Source: Synechococcus sp. 8F6 (lineage in GTDB: Bacteria; Cyanobacteriota; Cyanobacteriia; PCC-6307; Cyanobiaceae). Taken from it: a DNA stretch of 64,000 nt. The DNA lies in NCBI RefSeq assembly GCF_002252665.1, contig NZ_NQKZ01000003.1, positions 62,001-126,000 of the forward strand, read 5' to 3'. The position numbers were made by a program, and so were the translations under genes. The notes under the pieces are model-generated. The model was not told the DNA's origin and did not search any database. It saw only the letters and a program-made list of their open reading frames with translations. The first letter of the stretch is position 1. Every line of letters begins with the position of its first letter. Shown here in pieces: positions 46,245-55,582 of this stretch.

Positions 46245-47674
46245 TCGAGCGTTCCCCGTTGGCAAGCGCGCCACCTGCCCCGCGGGCGAGCCAGCCCCTG
46301 CCGTTTGCCAGTCCTGAGCAGCTCGACCCGCAACTGCAGGACTTTCTGGAGCAGGCATCCCGCCAGCTCTGCAGCTGGCTGGGGTCGGCCTCCCAGCGCT
46401 CGCCGCTGCCGGGTCTGAGCGTGTTGCCGGGGGTGGAACCCGCCCTGGAGGGATTGGAGCCTGCTGCGTTGCTGGCCGACCTGCAGCTGGTGATGGACGG
46501 CGCCTACAACCCCAACCACCCCGGAGCCCTCGCCCACCTCGACCCGCCGCCGCTGGCGGCATCGGTGGCGGCCGACCTGATCTGCGCCGGGCTCAACAAC
46601 AACCTGTTGGCTGAAGAGCTCTCCCCCAGCCTGACGCGCCTGGAGCGCAGTCTCACGGCCTGGCTGGCGGAGCAGCTGGGCCTGCCGGCTGGCAGCGGTG
46701 GCGTGGCGGCGAGCGGTGGCACCCTCTCCAACTTGATGGCTCTGGTCACGGCCCGGCGCTGCCGTGGTCTGGCAACACGGGCCGATGCGGTGGTGCTGGC
46801 CAGTGCCGATGCCCACGTCTCCCTGGCCAAGGCGTTGGCAGTGATGGGCCTGCCGGCTGCTGCCTTGCACGCGATCCCGGTGGACCATGAGGGGCGCCTG
46901 GATCCTGCGGCCCTCGAGCTGGAGCTCGATCAGCTGGCGCAAACCGGAACGCCGGTGATCGCCGTGGTCGCCACCGCGGGCACCACCGTGCGGGGCGCCG
47001 TCGATCCGCTCCTGCCATTGGCATCGATCTGCCGGAAACGCGAGCTGTGGCTTCACGTCGATGGAGCGATTGGCGCCGTCTTCGGTCTGGTGGCCGGTCA
47101 TCGCTTCCGGGTGGCGGGCCTGGAGCGGGCCGACTCCATCACGATCAATCCCCAGAAACTTCTGGGCATCACCAAGACCTCGTCGCTGTTGCTGTTGGCC
47201 AGGCCCCAGTGTCTGGCTGAGGCTTTTCACACCGGTCTGCCCTACATGGAGCCGAGTTGGGGCAACGGCCACGGTGGGGAGACGGGGTTGCAGGGCACTC
47301 GGCCCGCTGAGATTCTCAAGCTCTGGCTTGGTCTGCGCCAGTTGGGTTTAGAGGGAATTGAGGCGGTGCTCGATGGGGCCATTCAGCGGCGCCGCCAGCT
47401 CGCGGCCCTGCTGGAGGCCAGTGGCCGCCTGCAGCTGCGTGGGGGATCCTTCCACCTGCTGGCCTTCACACCCCGGGGCTTGGACGCCGCTGCTGCCGAG
47501 TGCTGGAGCCAACACACCCGCCAACGGCTGCTGCAAGAGCATCTGATGCTCTCGCGACCCTTGTACGCCGGTCGCCACCACCTCAAGGCCGTGCTCGGCA
47601 ATCCCCACACCCGCAGCAGCCACCTGGACAGCCTGGCCAGGCTGGTGCAGCTCAGCTTGGACGAGCTGCCATGA
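46235..47674 (+). CDS. PLP-dependent group II decarboxylase
   Basis: A 479-residue fold-type I enzyme with DGAYNPNHPGALAHLDPPP, a GGTLSNLMALVTAR cofactor loop, VVATAGTTVRGAVDPL, HVDGAIGAVFGLV, and the PLP Lys in ITINPQKLLGITKTS. It is related to aromatic-amino-acid and diaminobutyrate/aspartate decarboxylases; the substrate is not predictable. The next gene overlaps its stop by 4 nt (ATGA). The ATG at 46235 lies in the 5' region of the divergent tadA frame. Confidence 0.88.
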   Translation: MESFERSPLASAPPAPRASQPLPFASPEQLDPQLQDFLEQASRQLCSWLGSASQRSPLPGLSVLPGVEPALEGLEPAALLADLQLVMDGAYNPNHPGALAHLDPPPLAASVAADLICAGLNNNLLAEELSPSLTRLERSLTAWLAEQLGLPAGSGGVAASGGTLSNLMALVTARRCRGLATRADAVVLASADAHVSLAKALAVMGLPAAALHAIPVDHEGRLDPAALELELDQLAQTGTPVIAVVATAGTTVRGAVDPLLPLASICRKRELWLHVDGAIGAVFGLVAGHRFRVAGLERADSITINPQKLLGITKTSSLLLLARPQCLAEAFHTGLPYMEPSWGNGHGGETGLQGTRPAEILKLWLGLRQLGLEGIEAVLDGAIQRRRQLAALLEASGRLQLRGGSFHLLAFTPRGLDAAAAECWSQHTRQRLLQEHLMLSRPLYAGRHHLKAVLGNPHTRSSHLDSLARLVQLSLDELP

Positions 47675-47907
47675 CCGACCCTTCGGCTGAATCCCAGGCT
47701 GGTCGCGGACGTTGGGTCGCGATCCTCACCGGGGCGATCTCGATTCTGATCGGTGTGCTGTATCTGGCCCTGATCGTGGTGCTTGACAGCCGGGGACCGC
47801 TGCAGCCGCCTCCGCCGGAAGCCCTTGTCGACAGCGCCGTCATTCGGCCGGAGGCCGGGGCGGCAAGCGCGGCTGCTTCGCCTGCAGCGGTTCCACCACC
47901 CGCCTGA
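47671..47907 (+). CDS. Small single-pass membrane protein
   Basis: A 78-residue product with one helix (VAILTGAISILIGVLYLALIVVL) after a polar N-terminus, and an Ala/Pro-rich tail. Its ATG overlaps the decarboxylase stop (ATGA), so the two are likely coupled. Similar small cyanobacterial proteins are unassigned. The 3' end overlaps the convergent GTPase by 68 bp. Confidence 0.6.
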   Translation: MTDPSAESQAGRGRWVAILTGAISILIGVLYLALIVVLDSRGPLQPPPPEALVDSAVIRPEAGAASAAASPAAVPPPA

Positions 47908-49390
47908 ACGCCGCCTCGAGAAAGCGGCTCAGCGCCCCATCGCGGCGGCTCAGGTCGTACTGCTGCTGCACCACCTCCTGCACACCGCCATCGCCCCAGT
48001 CCTGGTCGCGCTCGAAGTAGGTGACAAAACTGAGGCCCGCCACCCGGGTCAGCCAGGCCGCACTGACCGCCTGAATGGCCCGGCTCACCACCAGGGCGGG
48101 CAGATTCAGGCTCAGGGCCGCACTCAGCAGGCTGACCCCACCTTTCACCAGGCCCAGGCCGGCCATGGTGCGCCCCACCGACAGGGCTAGGTCCTGGGCG
48201 TTTTGGCGGCTGAGGCTGATGCCGTAGATCCGGCCGATCTCCACCACCATCTGGGCATTGACGGCCGCCGCGCCCAGCAGGTCGAGCCCGGGCAGGGGCG
48301 TGACGGCCAGCACCCCGGCGCCGATCCACATGTAGCGATCCACGATGGCTTCGCTATCGCTGCGCCGCTGCCGGGCCAGCAGGGAGCGGCTGGCTTCGCT
48401 CAGCTGGCGGCACTGCAGCAGCAAGTTGTCGGCGATCAGCTCTTCGCCATCGGCATGGAGCACCGCCGCGATGCGGCGCAGTAGCGCGTCCACTTCAGCG
48501 GGCGGTTGGAGCGGTCTGCCGCCCGGCATCGGCACGCTCTGGGGAGCCGCGCTGGACGGCAACACATCCTCGGTGGCGATGCGGCCGCGGGTGCGTTGGC
48601 GCAGCAGCTGCAGCAGCCGTGCTTCTTCCTGTTCGCCACGCAAGTCGCACTTGTTCAGCACCAACATCAAGCGTTTGCCGAGGCTGGCCAGGGCTTCAAA
48701 CACCTCCAGTTCGGCAGCACGCAGATCGCCATCCACCACCAACAGCAGCAGGTCGGCCTTGCCGGCCTGCTCCCGGGCCAGCCGTTCACGCTCCAGCCCC
48801 GCCGCGCCGGCTTCGAGAATGCCTGGTGTGTCCACCAGCCACACGGCCCGTTGCAGCCCACGCAGGCGCAGGCGGTAGCGCTGGCTGCCGGTGGTGGAGC
48901 CCATGGCGGCGCCCACCTCGCCCACCAGCTCCTGCAGCAGGGCGCGGATCAGCGAGGTTTTGCCAGAGGAGCCGATGCCGAACAGCACGATCACCAGGTC
49001 GCCCCGCTCCAGTTCGGCGGCCATGCGCTGGCGCTCCTGGCGCAGGGCTTCCCGCTCGACTGCATCCCGCACCCGGTCGAGGGTTTGATCAATGGCGGCC
49101 AGGTTCTGGGCGGCGGCCTCGCGGCGGTTGCCGGGAGGCGGCAGCTGCGACGCCGTGCCAGGGCCTGCCTTGCCCCCCAGGGCGGCCCGCAGCCAAGGCC
49201 AGGCCAGCTGCACCAGCAGCAGCACCAGGCCAGCGAAGACCACAAAAAACACCGGCTGGACGATCCAGTACGGCAGATACCAACTCAGTTGCAGGTAAAG
49301 GGTGTTGATCGCCTGCAGCACCACACCCACCGCGATCAGGGCCAGCAGGGCCAGACCAGCGATCAACCACAGGCGGGTGCGGGTTTTCAT
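47840..49390 (-). CDS. Membrane-anchored GTPase with DUF697 domain
   Basis: A 516-residue protein with two N-terminal helices (LWLIAGLALLALIAVGVVL and WIVQPVFFVVFAGLVLLLVQL), a long helical linker, and a dynamin/Era-like GTPase: G1 LFGIGSSGKTSLI, G3 LVDTPGI and G4 VLNKCDL. The C-terminal DUF697 region has further hydrophobic helices (GAGVLAVTPLPGLDLLGAAAVNAQM). Similar proteins (YcjF-type) are linked to envelope or stress functions, but none is firmly characterised in cyanobacteria. Confidence 0.88.
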   Translation of the reverse strand: MKTRTRLWLIAGLALLALIAVGVVLQAINTLYLQLSWYLPYWIVQPVFFVVFAGLVLLLVQLAWPWLRAALGGKAGPGTASQLPPPGNRREAAAQNLAAIDQTLDRVRDAVEREALRQERQRMAAELERGDLVIVLFGIGSSGKTSLIRALLQELVGEVGAAMGSTTGSQRYRLRLRGLQRAVWLVDTPGILEAGAAGLERERLAREQAGKADLLLLVVDGDLRAAELEVFEALASLGKRLMLVLNKCDLRGEQEEARLLQLLRQRTRGRIATEDVLPSSAAPQSVPMPGGRPLQPPAEVDALLRRIAAVLHADGEELIADNLLLQCRQLSEASRSLLARQRRSDSEAIVDRYMWIGAGVLAVTPLPGLDLLGAAAVNAQMVVEIGRIYGISLSRQNAQDLALSVGRTMAGLGLVKGGVSLLSAALSLNLPALVVSRAIQAVSAAWLTRVAGLSFVTYFERDQDWGDGGVQEVVQQQYDLSRRDGALSRFLEAAFRRVVEPLQAKQPRLPPRPPAE

Positions 49391-49406
49391 CGATTAAACC
49401 CAGGCA

Positions 49407-51596
49407 TCAGGTTCGGGAGGCGCGCAGAATCTCACCCCACAGACTGGCGGCGAGGGCGCTGCTGGCGCGGGTGGGGCTGTTGTCGTCGTTGCCCAGCCAG
49501 ATGCCCACCACCCAGTGGCGCTGGGGCTCATAGCCCACAAACAGCAGATCGCGGCTCTCGTTGGTGGTGCCGGTCTTGCCGCCCTCCTGGCCCCCCAGAC
49601 TCGCCATCTGACCGGTTCCCCGCTGCACCACGGCCCGCAACATCTGCTGCATCGCCTGGGCCGTGGCCGGGGTGATGACCTGGCGGCCCGGCTGAGCAGG
49701 GGCCTGGCCAGTCCCCGAACCCCCACCGGCAGTTGTGGTCTGACGGCATTGACTGGACGTTTGGCCGCTGCAGGCCTCTGCATCGGTGAGGCGCCGGATG
49801 GTGGTGGGGGCATGCCAGATGCCGTCGTTGGCGATGGCGGCGTAGGCGGCGGTGAGCTCCAGCAGGGTCACTTCGCTCTGGCCGAGGGCGAGACCCGGCA
49901 CGGCGGCCAGCGGGCTGGTGATGCCTAGATCGCGGGCCTTCTGCACCAGCGCGTCGAGGCCCACCCGCTGGGCTAACCGAAGGGCTGAGGTGTTGCTGCT
50001 GATCGCGAAGGCTGAGACCAAACTCAGGGAGCCGCTGCAACCGCTGGCGAAGCTCTGACCGCGCCAGCGGAAGGGAGCGCAGCTGATCCCATCCCCGGGG
50101 CGCAGACCCCGTTCCAGGGCCACCAGATAGGGGATCAACTTGAAGGTGCTCCCCGGCTGGCGCAGGGCCATGGAGGCCCGGTTGAACTGGCTCTGGCGGT
50201 AATCCCGGCCCCCGGCAATGGCCAGGATGCCGCCGCTGCGGGCATCGAGCACCACCACGGCGCCCTCGCTCACCCTCAGGCCAGCACTGCTCTGCAGCCT
50301 CTGGCGCAACAGCCGCTCCACCTGCTCCTGCAGGGAACGATCCAGGTGGGTGTCAATCAGAAAGTTGCCCTCGGCGGCCACATCTCGGCCTACCAGCTGA
50401 TCGAGGTCGCGGCGCACCTGGTCGGAGTAGAAGGGCACGCCGCGCTGGGCTGGGCTGCTGCGGCAGGCCTGGGGTGACAAACGGATGGGGCTGCGGCGCC
50501 CACTGCGGGCCTGGTCGGCGGTGAGGCGCCCGGTTTCCCCCATCTTGCTGAGCACGGCGTTGCGGGCCTCTAGGGCTGCCTGGGGATCAAAACAGGGGTC
50601 GTAGCCGTTGGGGGAGGGCAACAGCCCCACCAGCAGGGCCGCTTCCTCGCGTTGCAGTTGGCTGGCGGGCTTGCCGAAGTAGTGGCGAGAGGCATCTTCG
50701 AAGCCCCAGCCCACGCCGAGATACACCCGGTTGAGATAGCTCAGCAGCAGGTCGCGCTTGCTGAAGCGGGCTTCCAGCTGCAGGGCTACGAGCAGCTCCC
50801 GCCACTTGCGGCCCAGGGTTTCCCCCTGGCCCACCTGATCGGGATACAGGCTGCGGGCCAGTTGCTGGGTGAGGGTGCTTCCGCCCTCGAGCACCCGGCC
50901 TCCGAGCACGTTGGTCACCAGGGCCCTCGCCGTGCCCACCGGGTCGACGCCCGGATGCCACCAGAAGCGGCTGTCCTCACTCGCCAGCAGCGCATCGATG
51001 AGCACCGCCGGATAGTCGCGCAGGGCCTGGCGCTCCCGGTGCTCGAGAGCATCGGCCGTGGTGATGGGCTTGCCCTGGCGGTCGTAGAGCACCAGCGGAC
51101 CGCGCACCGTGGCCAGGCTGCCGCGGATCGGGGCTTGCACGACGGAGAGGGCCAGAAGACCAAGCCCTCCAATAGCCATGCCCGCCAGCGCCCAGCTGAC
51201 GCCTCGCAGCAACCGCTGAAGCTGAGGTAGTGGTCGGATCTGAAAGTCCAGTTCGGGCAGGCCCGCTTCCTGACTGGGGCCAAAGCGGAGGCTGTCGCCG
51301 TCGCGCAGCAACAGCTGCCGCACGCGGCGGCCTTGCCACCACAGGCCATTGGTGGAGTTCTGGTCACTCAGCAGCCAGTGGGGGCCGCACCGTTCGAGCA
51401 GGGCATGGCGCCGACTGACCGCCTGGTGGTCGATGCTGATCTGGCAGTCGCTGTCGCGGCCGATGCCGTATGCGCCCGGATGCAGGGGCAGCAAGCGCGA
51501 GGCCTGGCCCGGCTGGTGAATGCGCAGCTGGGCCTGGCCAGGCTGGCTAAACCGCTGCCAGCGGCGGCGCAGGGCCTCAAGGGCGGGGTTGGCCAT
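49407..51596 (-). CDS. Class A penicillin-binding protein with N-terminal FHA domain
   Basis: A 729-residue protein fused as cytoplasmic FHA domain, one helix, glycosyltransferase-51, then transpeptidase. The FHA part (about residues 20-110) has YGIGRDSDCQ, SRRHALLE and DQNSTNGLWW, which binds phospho-Thr. The transglycosylase part has LASEDSRFWWHPGV and GGSTLTQQLARSL. The transpeptidase has the nucleophile in PGSTFKLI, the SSN motif and KTGT. It builds peptidoglycan, and the FHA domain suggests control by Ser/Thr kinases. ATG at 51596 is chosen. Confidence 0.95.
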   Translation of the reverse strand: MANPALEALRRRWQRFSQPGQAQLRIHQPGQASRLLPLHPGAYGIGRDSDCQISIDHQAVSRRHALLERCGPHWLLSDQNSTNGLWWQGRRVRQLLLRDGDSLRFGPSQEAGLPELDFQIRPLPQLQRLLRGVSWALAGMAIGGLGLLALSVVQAPIRGSLATVRGPLVLYDRQGKPITTADALEHRERQALRDYPAVLIDALLASEDSRFWWHPGVDPVGTARALVTNVLGGRVLEGGSTLTQQLARSLYPDQVGQGETLGRKWRELLVALQLEARFSKRDLLLSYLNRVYLGVGWGFEDASRHYFGKPASQLQREEAALLVGLLPSPNGYDPCFDPQAALEARNAVLSKMGETGRLTADQARSGRRSPIRLSPQACRSSPAQRGVPFYSDQVRRDLDQLVGRDVAAEGNFLIDTHLDRSLQEQVERLLRQRLQSSAGLRVSEGAVVVLDARSGGILAIAGGRDYRQSQFNRASMALRQPGSTFKLIPYLVALERGLRPGDGISCAPFRWRGQSFASGCSGSLSLVSAFAISSNTSALRLAQRVGLDALVQKARDLGITSPLAAVPGLALGQSEVTLLELTAAYAAIANDGIWHAPTTIRRLTDAEACSGQTSSQCRQTTTAGGGSGTGQAPAQPGRQVITPATAQAMQQMLRAVVQRGTGQMASLGGQEGGKTGTTNESRDLLFVGYEPQRHWVVGIWLGNDDNSPTRASSALAASLWGEILRASRT

Positions 51597-52044
51597 GGCT
51601 CCCCAGTAGATCGATGGCGAAGCAGAGCACCGCCAGGTTGATCGCCACATCGGCGAAATTGAACACCGGGAAGGAGATCGGCACCAGGGCCAGGAAATCG
51701 ACGACGTAGCCCAGCCGCCAGCGATCCAACCCGTTGCCGATGGCGCCGCCCAGCACGAGCCCCACCCCCAACCAGCGGGCCGGAGCCAGGGCGCCCTGCC
51801 GCTGAATCCAAACGATCACCCCCAGGGCCGCTAGCAGACTCACCAGGCCGAGCAGTTCAGGGTGGCCCGTGAACAGGCTGAAGGCGGCGCCGGTGTTGCG
51901 GGTGAGGTGCAGATCCAGCAGACCCGGCCAGAGTGGTGTTGTGCCAAATAGGGCCAGCTGGGCTACGGCCCAGGCCTTGCTGAGTTGGTCCAAGAGCACC
52001 ACCACACCGGCTGTGGCATAGGCCAGGGTGCGGGCCCGTCTCAT
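51577..52044 (-). CDS. lspA: Lipoprotein signal peptidase
   Basis: The 155-residue four-helix aspartic protease cuts prolipoprotein signal peptides ahead of the lipidated Cys. Conserved blocks are LDQLSKAWA, HLTRNTGAAFSLF and the catalytic Asp region FPVFNFADVAIN. It overlaps bioY by 4 nt upstream and the FHA-PBP by 20 nt downstream, giving a tight three-gene envelope/vitamin unit. Confidence 0.95.
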   Translation of the reverse strand: MRRARTLAYATAGVVVLLDQLSKAWAVAQLALFGTTPLWPGLLDLHLTRNTGAAFSLFTGHPELLGLVSLLAALGVIVWIQRQGALAPARWLGVGLVLGGAIGNGLDRWRLGYVVDFLALVPISFPVFNFADVAINLAVLCFAIDLLGSHGQPRP

Positions 52045-52616
52045 GGCTCCACCAGCAGCAGCCGACGCAACAGCAGGGCCGCCACGGCGACGCCGCAGCA
52101 CAGCAACAGCTGGGGCAGCAGGGGCGCGACGCTGTAGCTGATCAGCAGCATGCCGAGATTGGGCCCCCAGCGGCCCGCCAGGGCGCCGAGCAGCAAGTTG
52201 GCGATCCCGCAGAGTTGCAGCACCGCCAGGCCCACCACTGCTGCGCCAAGCAGGCTGAGCAGATCGTTCATGCCCGGTTGGCGCGCCAGCTTGCCGGTGA
52301 GCCAGGCGGCGGGAAGGAAGCCGGCCAGGTAGCCGAAGCCGGGATCGAGCAGATAGGCGGCGCCACCACCGCCGTGGAACACCGGCAGCTGGAACAGCCC
52401 CAGGCTGAGGTAAGCCACCGCCGCCAACATGGCGCTGCGGGGCCCACAAACCAGGGCGGTGAGCAGCAGCGCCGGCACCTGCAGGGTGATCGGCAGGGTG
52501 GCCAGGCTCCAGCCCCCATCGGCCGCCGGCAGAGGAGCTGCGGCCTGGATCAGTCCCCCCACCAGGATCAGCAACAGGCCGGCAATGGCGCCGCTCCAGG
52601 TGGCTAGGGCCCGCAA
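52041..52616 (-). CDS. bioY: Biotin transporter substrate-binding component BioY
   Basis: The 191-residue ECF-type S component has six helices and the BioY signature blocks TLPITLQVPALLLTALVCGPR and GGAAYLLDPGFGYLAGFLPAAWL. It takes up biotin, alone or with an ECF module that is not in this window. The start is the TTG at 52616. No biotin riboswitch or BirA site is recognisable in the short gap to sipA. Confidence 0.92.
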   Translation of the reverse strand: MRALATWSGAIAGLLLILVGGLIQAAAPLPAADGGWSLATLPITLQVPALLLTALVCGPRSAMLAAVAYLSLGLFQLPVFHGGGGAAYLLDPGFGYLAGFLPAAWLTGKLARQPGMNDLLSLLGAAVVGLAVLQLCGIANLLLGALAGRWGPNLGMLLISYSVAPLLPQLLLCCGVAVAALLLRRLLLVEP

Positions 52617-52694
52617 CTGATCCCATCATGTCTGCGACCATTTTGGGGGGTCGTGCCACCAAGGCCGGTCCCATCTGCCCTCCCACCTGCCGGT

Positions 52695-52958
52695 ATGGAC
52701 CAACCCACAAGCCCGGAGCCCCGCGAGTCCCAGCTCTTTACGGTGGGCGACGCCGTGCAGCTCAAGGGACGGCAGCAGTACCTGAAAACGGCCGATCCCA
52801 TGCCGATGCTCCGCCCCCCCGATCTCGTGGATCCGGAGGAGCTGGGTGAGGTGCTGGCGCTGAAAGCGCGCAACCTTCTGGCAGTCCGCTTTCGGCGGGG
52901 CACTTTTTTGATCGAGGCCGATCAGCTCCAGCCCCCGGAGCCCCAGAACGCCGACTGA
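52695..52958 (+). CDS. sipA: SipA-like regulatory protein (DUF3148)
   Basis: The 87-residue protein contains a beta-barrel core: FTVGDAVQLKGRQQYLKTADPMPMLRPPDLVDPEELGEVLALK, then LAVRFRRGTFLIEADQL. This matches SipA, which binds the histidine kinase NblS and modulates stress and high-light signalling in Synechococcus elongatus. The ATG at 52695 gives about 10 extra residues at the N-terminus. It converges with the M16 gene, with 11 bp between stops. Confidence 0.88.
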   Translation: MDQPTSPEPRESQLFTVGDAVQLKGRQQYLKTADPMPMLRPPDLVDPEELGEVLALKARNLLAVRFRRGTFLIEADQLQPPEPQNAD

Positions 52959-52969
52959 TCGGCGAGTCC

Positions 52970-54268
52970 TCAGCGGCTGAGGGCATGGCGCTGCCAGGCC
53001 TGTTCGGCGGCAGCCAGAGCCTGCGGTGGTCCACAGAGGCTCAAGGCCGGCTCGGTTAGTCGCCGTTGGGCCGCGGCCAACAGGGCTGGGGCATCGAGCT
53101 GCTGGGCCCGGTCCAGGGTGTCTTGCACATAGGTCCAGCCCAGACCATGGCCGAGCACTAGGGCCTGGCAATCAGCGATCTGGCCGCAGGTCTGCCGTCC
53201 CATGGCGTCCTGGCCGCGGTATTTGGCTTTGGCTAGGGCGAGTTCGCCGTCGCTGAGTGGCTGCTCCAGCATGCGAGCCCATTCATCGAGCAGGGAGGTG
53301 GTGGCTTCGGCGGCCCGTTCCGCCGAACTGGACAGGTGCCAGATGAAGGGGCTCGCCCCGCGCCGCGCCGGCATGTGCACTCCCACGTCGTAGGCCAGGC
53401 CGCGCTCCTCCCGCATCGTCACAAACAGCCGGCTGGACATGCCCATGCCGAGGTGGGCCTGCAGCAGCCGCAGGGCCAGCCCGTCGGGATCCCCCAGGGG
53501 CACGGTGGCCACCCCCAGCATCAGCACCAACTGCTCGGTCTCCTGCTCCAGGCTGTTGAAGCGCTGGCTGCAACCGGGCGCCTGCGGGCCTGGGCCCGCT
53601 AGGGGCGTGGTGGTGGACCATGGGCTGCGCGCCAGCCAGGCATTGAGCAGGTCCGGCAGCTCGGCCCCCAGATCGCCACAGGCCACCAGCAGGGCACCGT
53701 CCTGGCCAAGCACCGGCACCAGAGCACTGATCTGCTCGCCGCCGATTGCGGCCAGTTCTTCTTCCACCCCCAGGGGGTCGTGCCCATAGGGCCCCAGGCC
53801 GTAGAGCTGGTGGCGCAGCTGGTCGTGGGCCAATTGGAAGGGATCCTCCCGCTGGCGCTGCAGGCTCTGCAGGTTGAGGCCGCGCTCGAGCTCGAGTTGG
53901 TCGCTGCTGAGCCAGGGCTGCCTCGCCATGGACAACAGCAGGGGCAGCAGCTCGGGGGCATCGCTGCTGGCGCACTTGAGGCTCAGCACCAGGCTGTCCT
54001 CCGTGGCCTCACAGCGCAGGGCGGCACCCCGACCTTCCACCAGATCGGCCAGGGCTTCGGCGTTGTAGTCGCCGCAGCCTCGCGTCAGAAGCCCGGCCAG
54101 CAGCTGGGCAGCTCCCCGCTCGCCTGGACGATCCCCACTGCTACCGCCGCGGATCCAGAGGCGGCAGGCCACGATCGCAGGCCCTGGCCGCCGTTGCCAT
54201 ACCAGGGGCAGGCCCCCCTCCAGGGTTGTGTTCTGCCAAGTGCCTGTTGGCCATGGGGAATGGCTCAT
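52970..54268 (-). CDS. M16-family peptidase homologue lacking the zinc motif
   Basis: A 432-residue M16 protein that lacks the HxxEH zinc site: the equivalent region reads GAAQLLAGLLTRG. The fold is otherwise kept (LPLLLSMARQPWLSSDQLELERG, MREERGLAYDVGVHMPARRG). It overlaps the catalytic M16 gene by 4 nt (ATGA), and such inactive/active pairs form heterodimeric proteases like mitochondrial processing peptidase and related bacterial enzymes. Confidence 0.9.
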   Translation of the reverse strand: MSHSPWPTGTWQNTTLEGGLPLVWQRRPGPAIVACRLWIRGGSSGDRPGERGAAQLLAGLLTRGCGDYNAEALADLVEGRGAALRCEATEDSLVLSLKCASSDAPELLPLLLSMARQPWLSSDQLELERGLNLQSLQRQREDPFQLAHDQLRHQLYGLGPYGHDPLGVEEELAAIGGEQISALVPVLGQDGALLVACGDLGAELPDLLNAWLARSPWSTTTPLAGPGPQAPGCSQRFNSLEQETEQLVLMLGVATVPLGDPDGLALRLLQAHLGMGMSSRLFVTMREERGLAYDVGVHMPARRGASPFIWHLSSSAERAAEATTSLLDEWARMLEQPLSDGELALAKAKYRGQDAMGRQTCGQIADCQALVLGHGLGWTYVQDTLDRAQQLDAPALLAAAQRRLTEPALSLCGPPQALAAAEQAWQRHALSR

Positions 54269-55533
54269 GCCGGCACCGCTTCAAGGACGCAGGCCGCCGC
54301 TGGATCCAGCAGGGGCAGCGTCCGCCGCACCAGCTCCTGCCGATCCCAGCGCTCGATATCCTCCAGCGGCTGGGCCAGACCGTGCCGCCGCCCCCAGAGC
54401 CTGTTGTTGCCGATCAGCCCCGCCACGCCACCGGCGGCCTCCAAACCGAAGCGATAGCCGTTCGCCACCAGCCGCTGGGCCCGCTGCCACTCCACATCCG
54501 GCAGCCCGTCCTGCTGCAGTTGCGACCACACCTCAGCGATGGCCTGGCGCACCGCCGGCAGCTCGTCGGGTTCGCAGATCGCCTCCAGCAGGGCAAAGCT
54601 GCCGCTCTCCATCACATGCAGATCGAGATCGATACTCTCCACAATGCGGAGCTGCTCGCGCAGTCGCTCCACCAGGCGGCTGCGGCGACCTTCGGCCAAC
54701 ACGGTGGTGAGCAGGTCGGCACCCATCACTCCGTGGAGATCGGCGGCGGGTGGGAGCCCCCAGAGCATCAGCAACCGGGCTGATTCAAGCCGGGGCACAG
54801 CCAGTCGGTGCTCACCGGGTTGTACAGCCAGGGGAGGGCGGCTCGGGGGTTCAAGCACCGCCGGCAGGTCGGCCAGGGCGCTGCGCTCCAGGCGATCGCC
54901 GAGGGCGGCGGGTTCTACGGCACCGCTGAGGGCGAGCACGCAGCGGTTGGCGCCATACAGACGCTGCTGGAAGCCGGCCATGGCCTCGGGCGTTTGGGCC
55001 AGCAGCAGCTCCCGCTGACCCAGGATCGGTTCGCCGTAGGCATGGCCAGGGCAGCCCAACCGCAGCAACTGCTGCAGGGCGATTTCATCGGGCTGGTCTT
55101 CGCTTTGGGCCAGCTCTTCGAGCACCACCTGGCGCTCCATCACAAAGGCGTCGCGGTCCAGCCGCGGGTGCAGCACCAGATCCAGCAGCAGATCCAGGGC
55201 GTCGGCAGCGGCCTCAGGCGGAATCAACACGTGGTAGTGAACGTCGTCGAAGCCGGTGGCGGCATTGCTGTTGCCGCCCATCGCTTCGATGCGCAGGTCG
55301 AATTCCCCCGGCCCCAGCCGCTCGCTTCCCTTGAACACCATGTGCTCGAGGAAGTGGGCCATGCCGCTCTCCCCGGGACCCTCAAACACACTGCCGGCCC
55401 GGCACCAGAAGTCGAGGCAGACCAGGGGGGAGTCGGCCAGGGGCAGATAGACCACGCTGGCACCGTTGGCTAGCGGGTGATCGCTGGGTGACGCCAGCCC
55501 TGGCAACAGGGTCTCGGACGGGGCCAGGGTCAA
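54265..55533 (-). CDS. M16-family zinc metallopeptidase (catalytic subunit)
   Basis: A 422-residue protease with the inverted zinc motif in SGMAHFLEHMVFKGSERL (His60, Glu63, His64) and a downstream Glu. It likely degrades or processes peptides together with the adjacent inactive homologue. The start is a TTG at 55533 (TLAPSETLLP). It is divergent from pcyA with about 50 bp between starts. Confidence 0.93.
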   Translation of the reverse strand: MTLAPSETLLPGLASPSDHPLANGASVVYLPLADSPLVCLDFWCRAGSVFEGPGESGMAHFLEHMVFKGSERLGPGEFDLRIEAMGGNSNAATGFDDVHYHVLIPPEAAADALDLLLDLVLHPRLDRDAFVMERQVVLEELAQSEDQPDEIALQQLLRLGCPGHAYGEPILGQRELLLAQTPEAMAGFQQRLYGANRCVLALSGAVEPAALGDRLERSALADLPAVLEPPSRPPLAVQPGEHRLAVPRLESARLLMLWGLPPAADLHGVMGADLLTTVLAEGRRSRLVERLREQLRIVESIDLDLHVMESGSFALLEAICEPDELPAVRQAIAEVWSQLQQDGLPDVEWQRAQRLVANGYRFGLEAAGGVAGLIGNNRLWGRRHGLAQPLEDIERWDRQELVRRTLPLLDPAAACVLEAVPA

Positions 55534-55582
55534 GGCTTAGATGCGTGGCAGGATCTGCATTCTGCTGGCTGCACCCCCTGCC

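Noticed and set aside
48506-49675. A 389-residue plus-strand frame opposite the DUF697 GTPase
   Set aside because: Gln/Ala/His-rich antisense read; the GTPase on the other strand has clear G motifs.
52596-52700. Biotin riboswitch or BirA operator upstream of bioY
   Set aside because: No recognisable TTGTAACC-type inverted repeat or known aptamer pattern in the gap.
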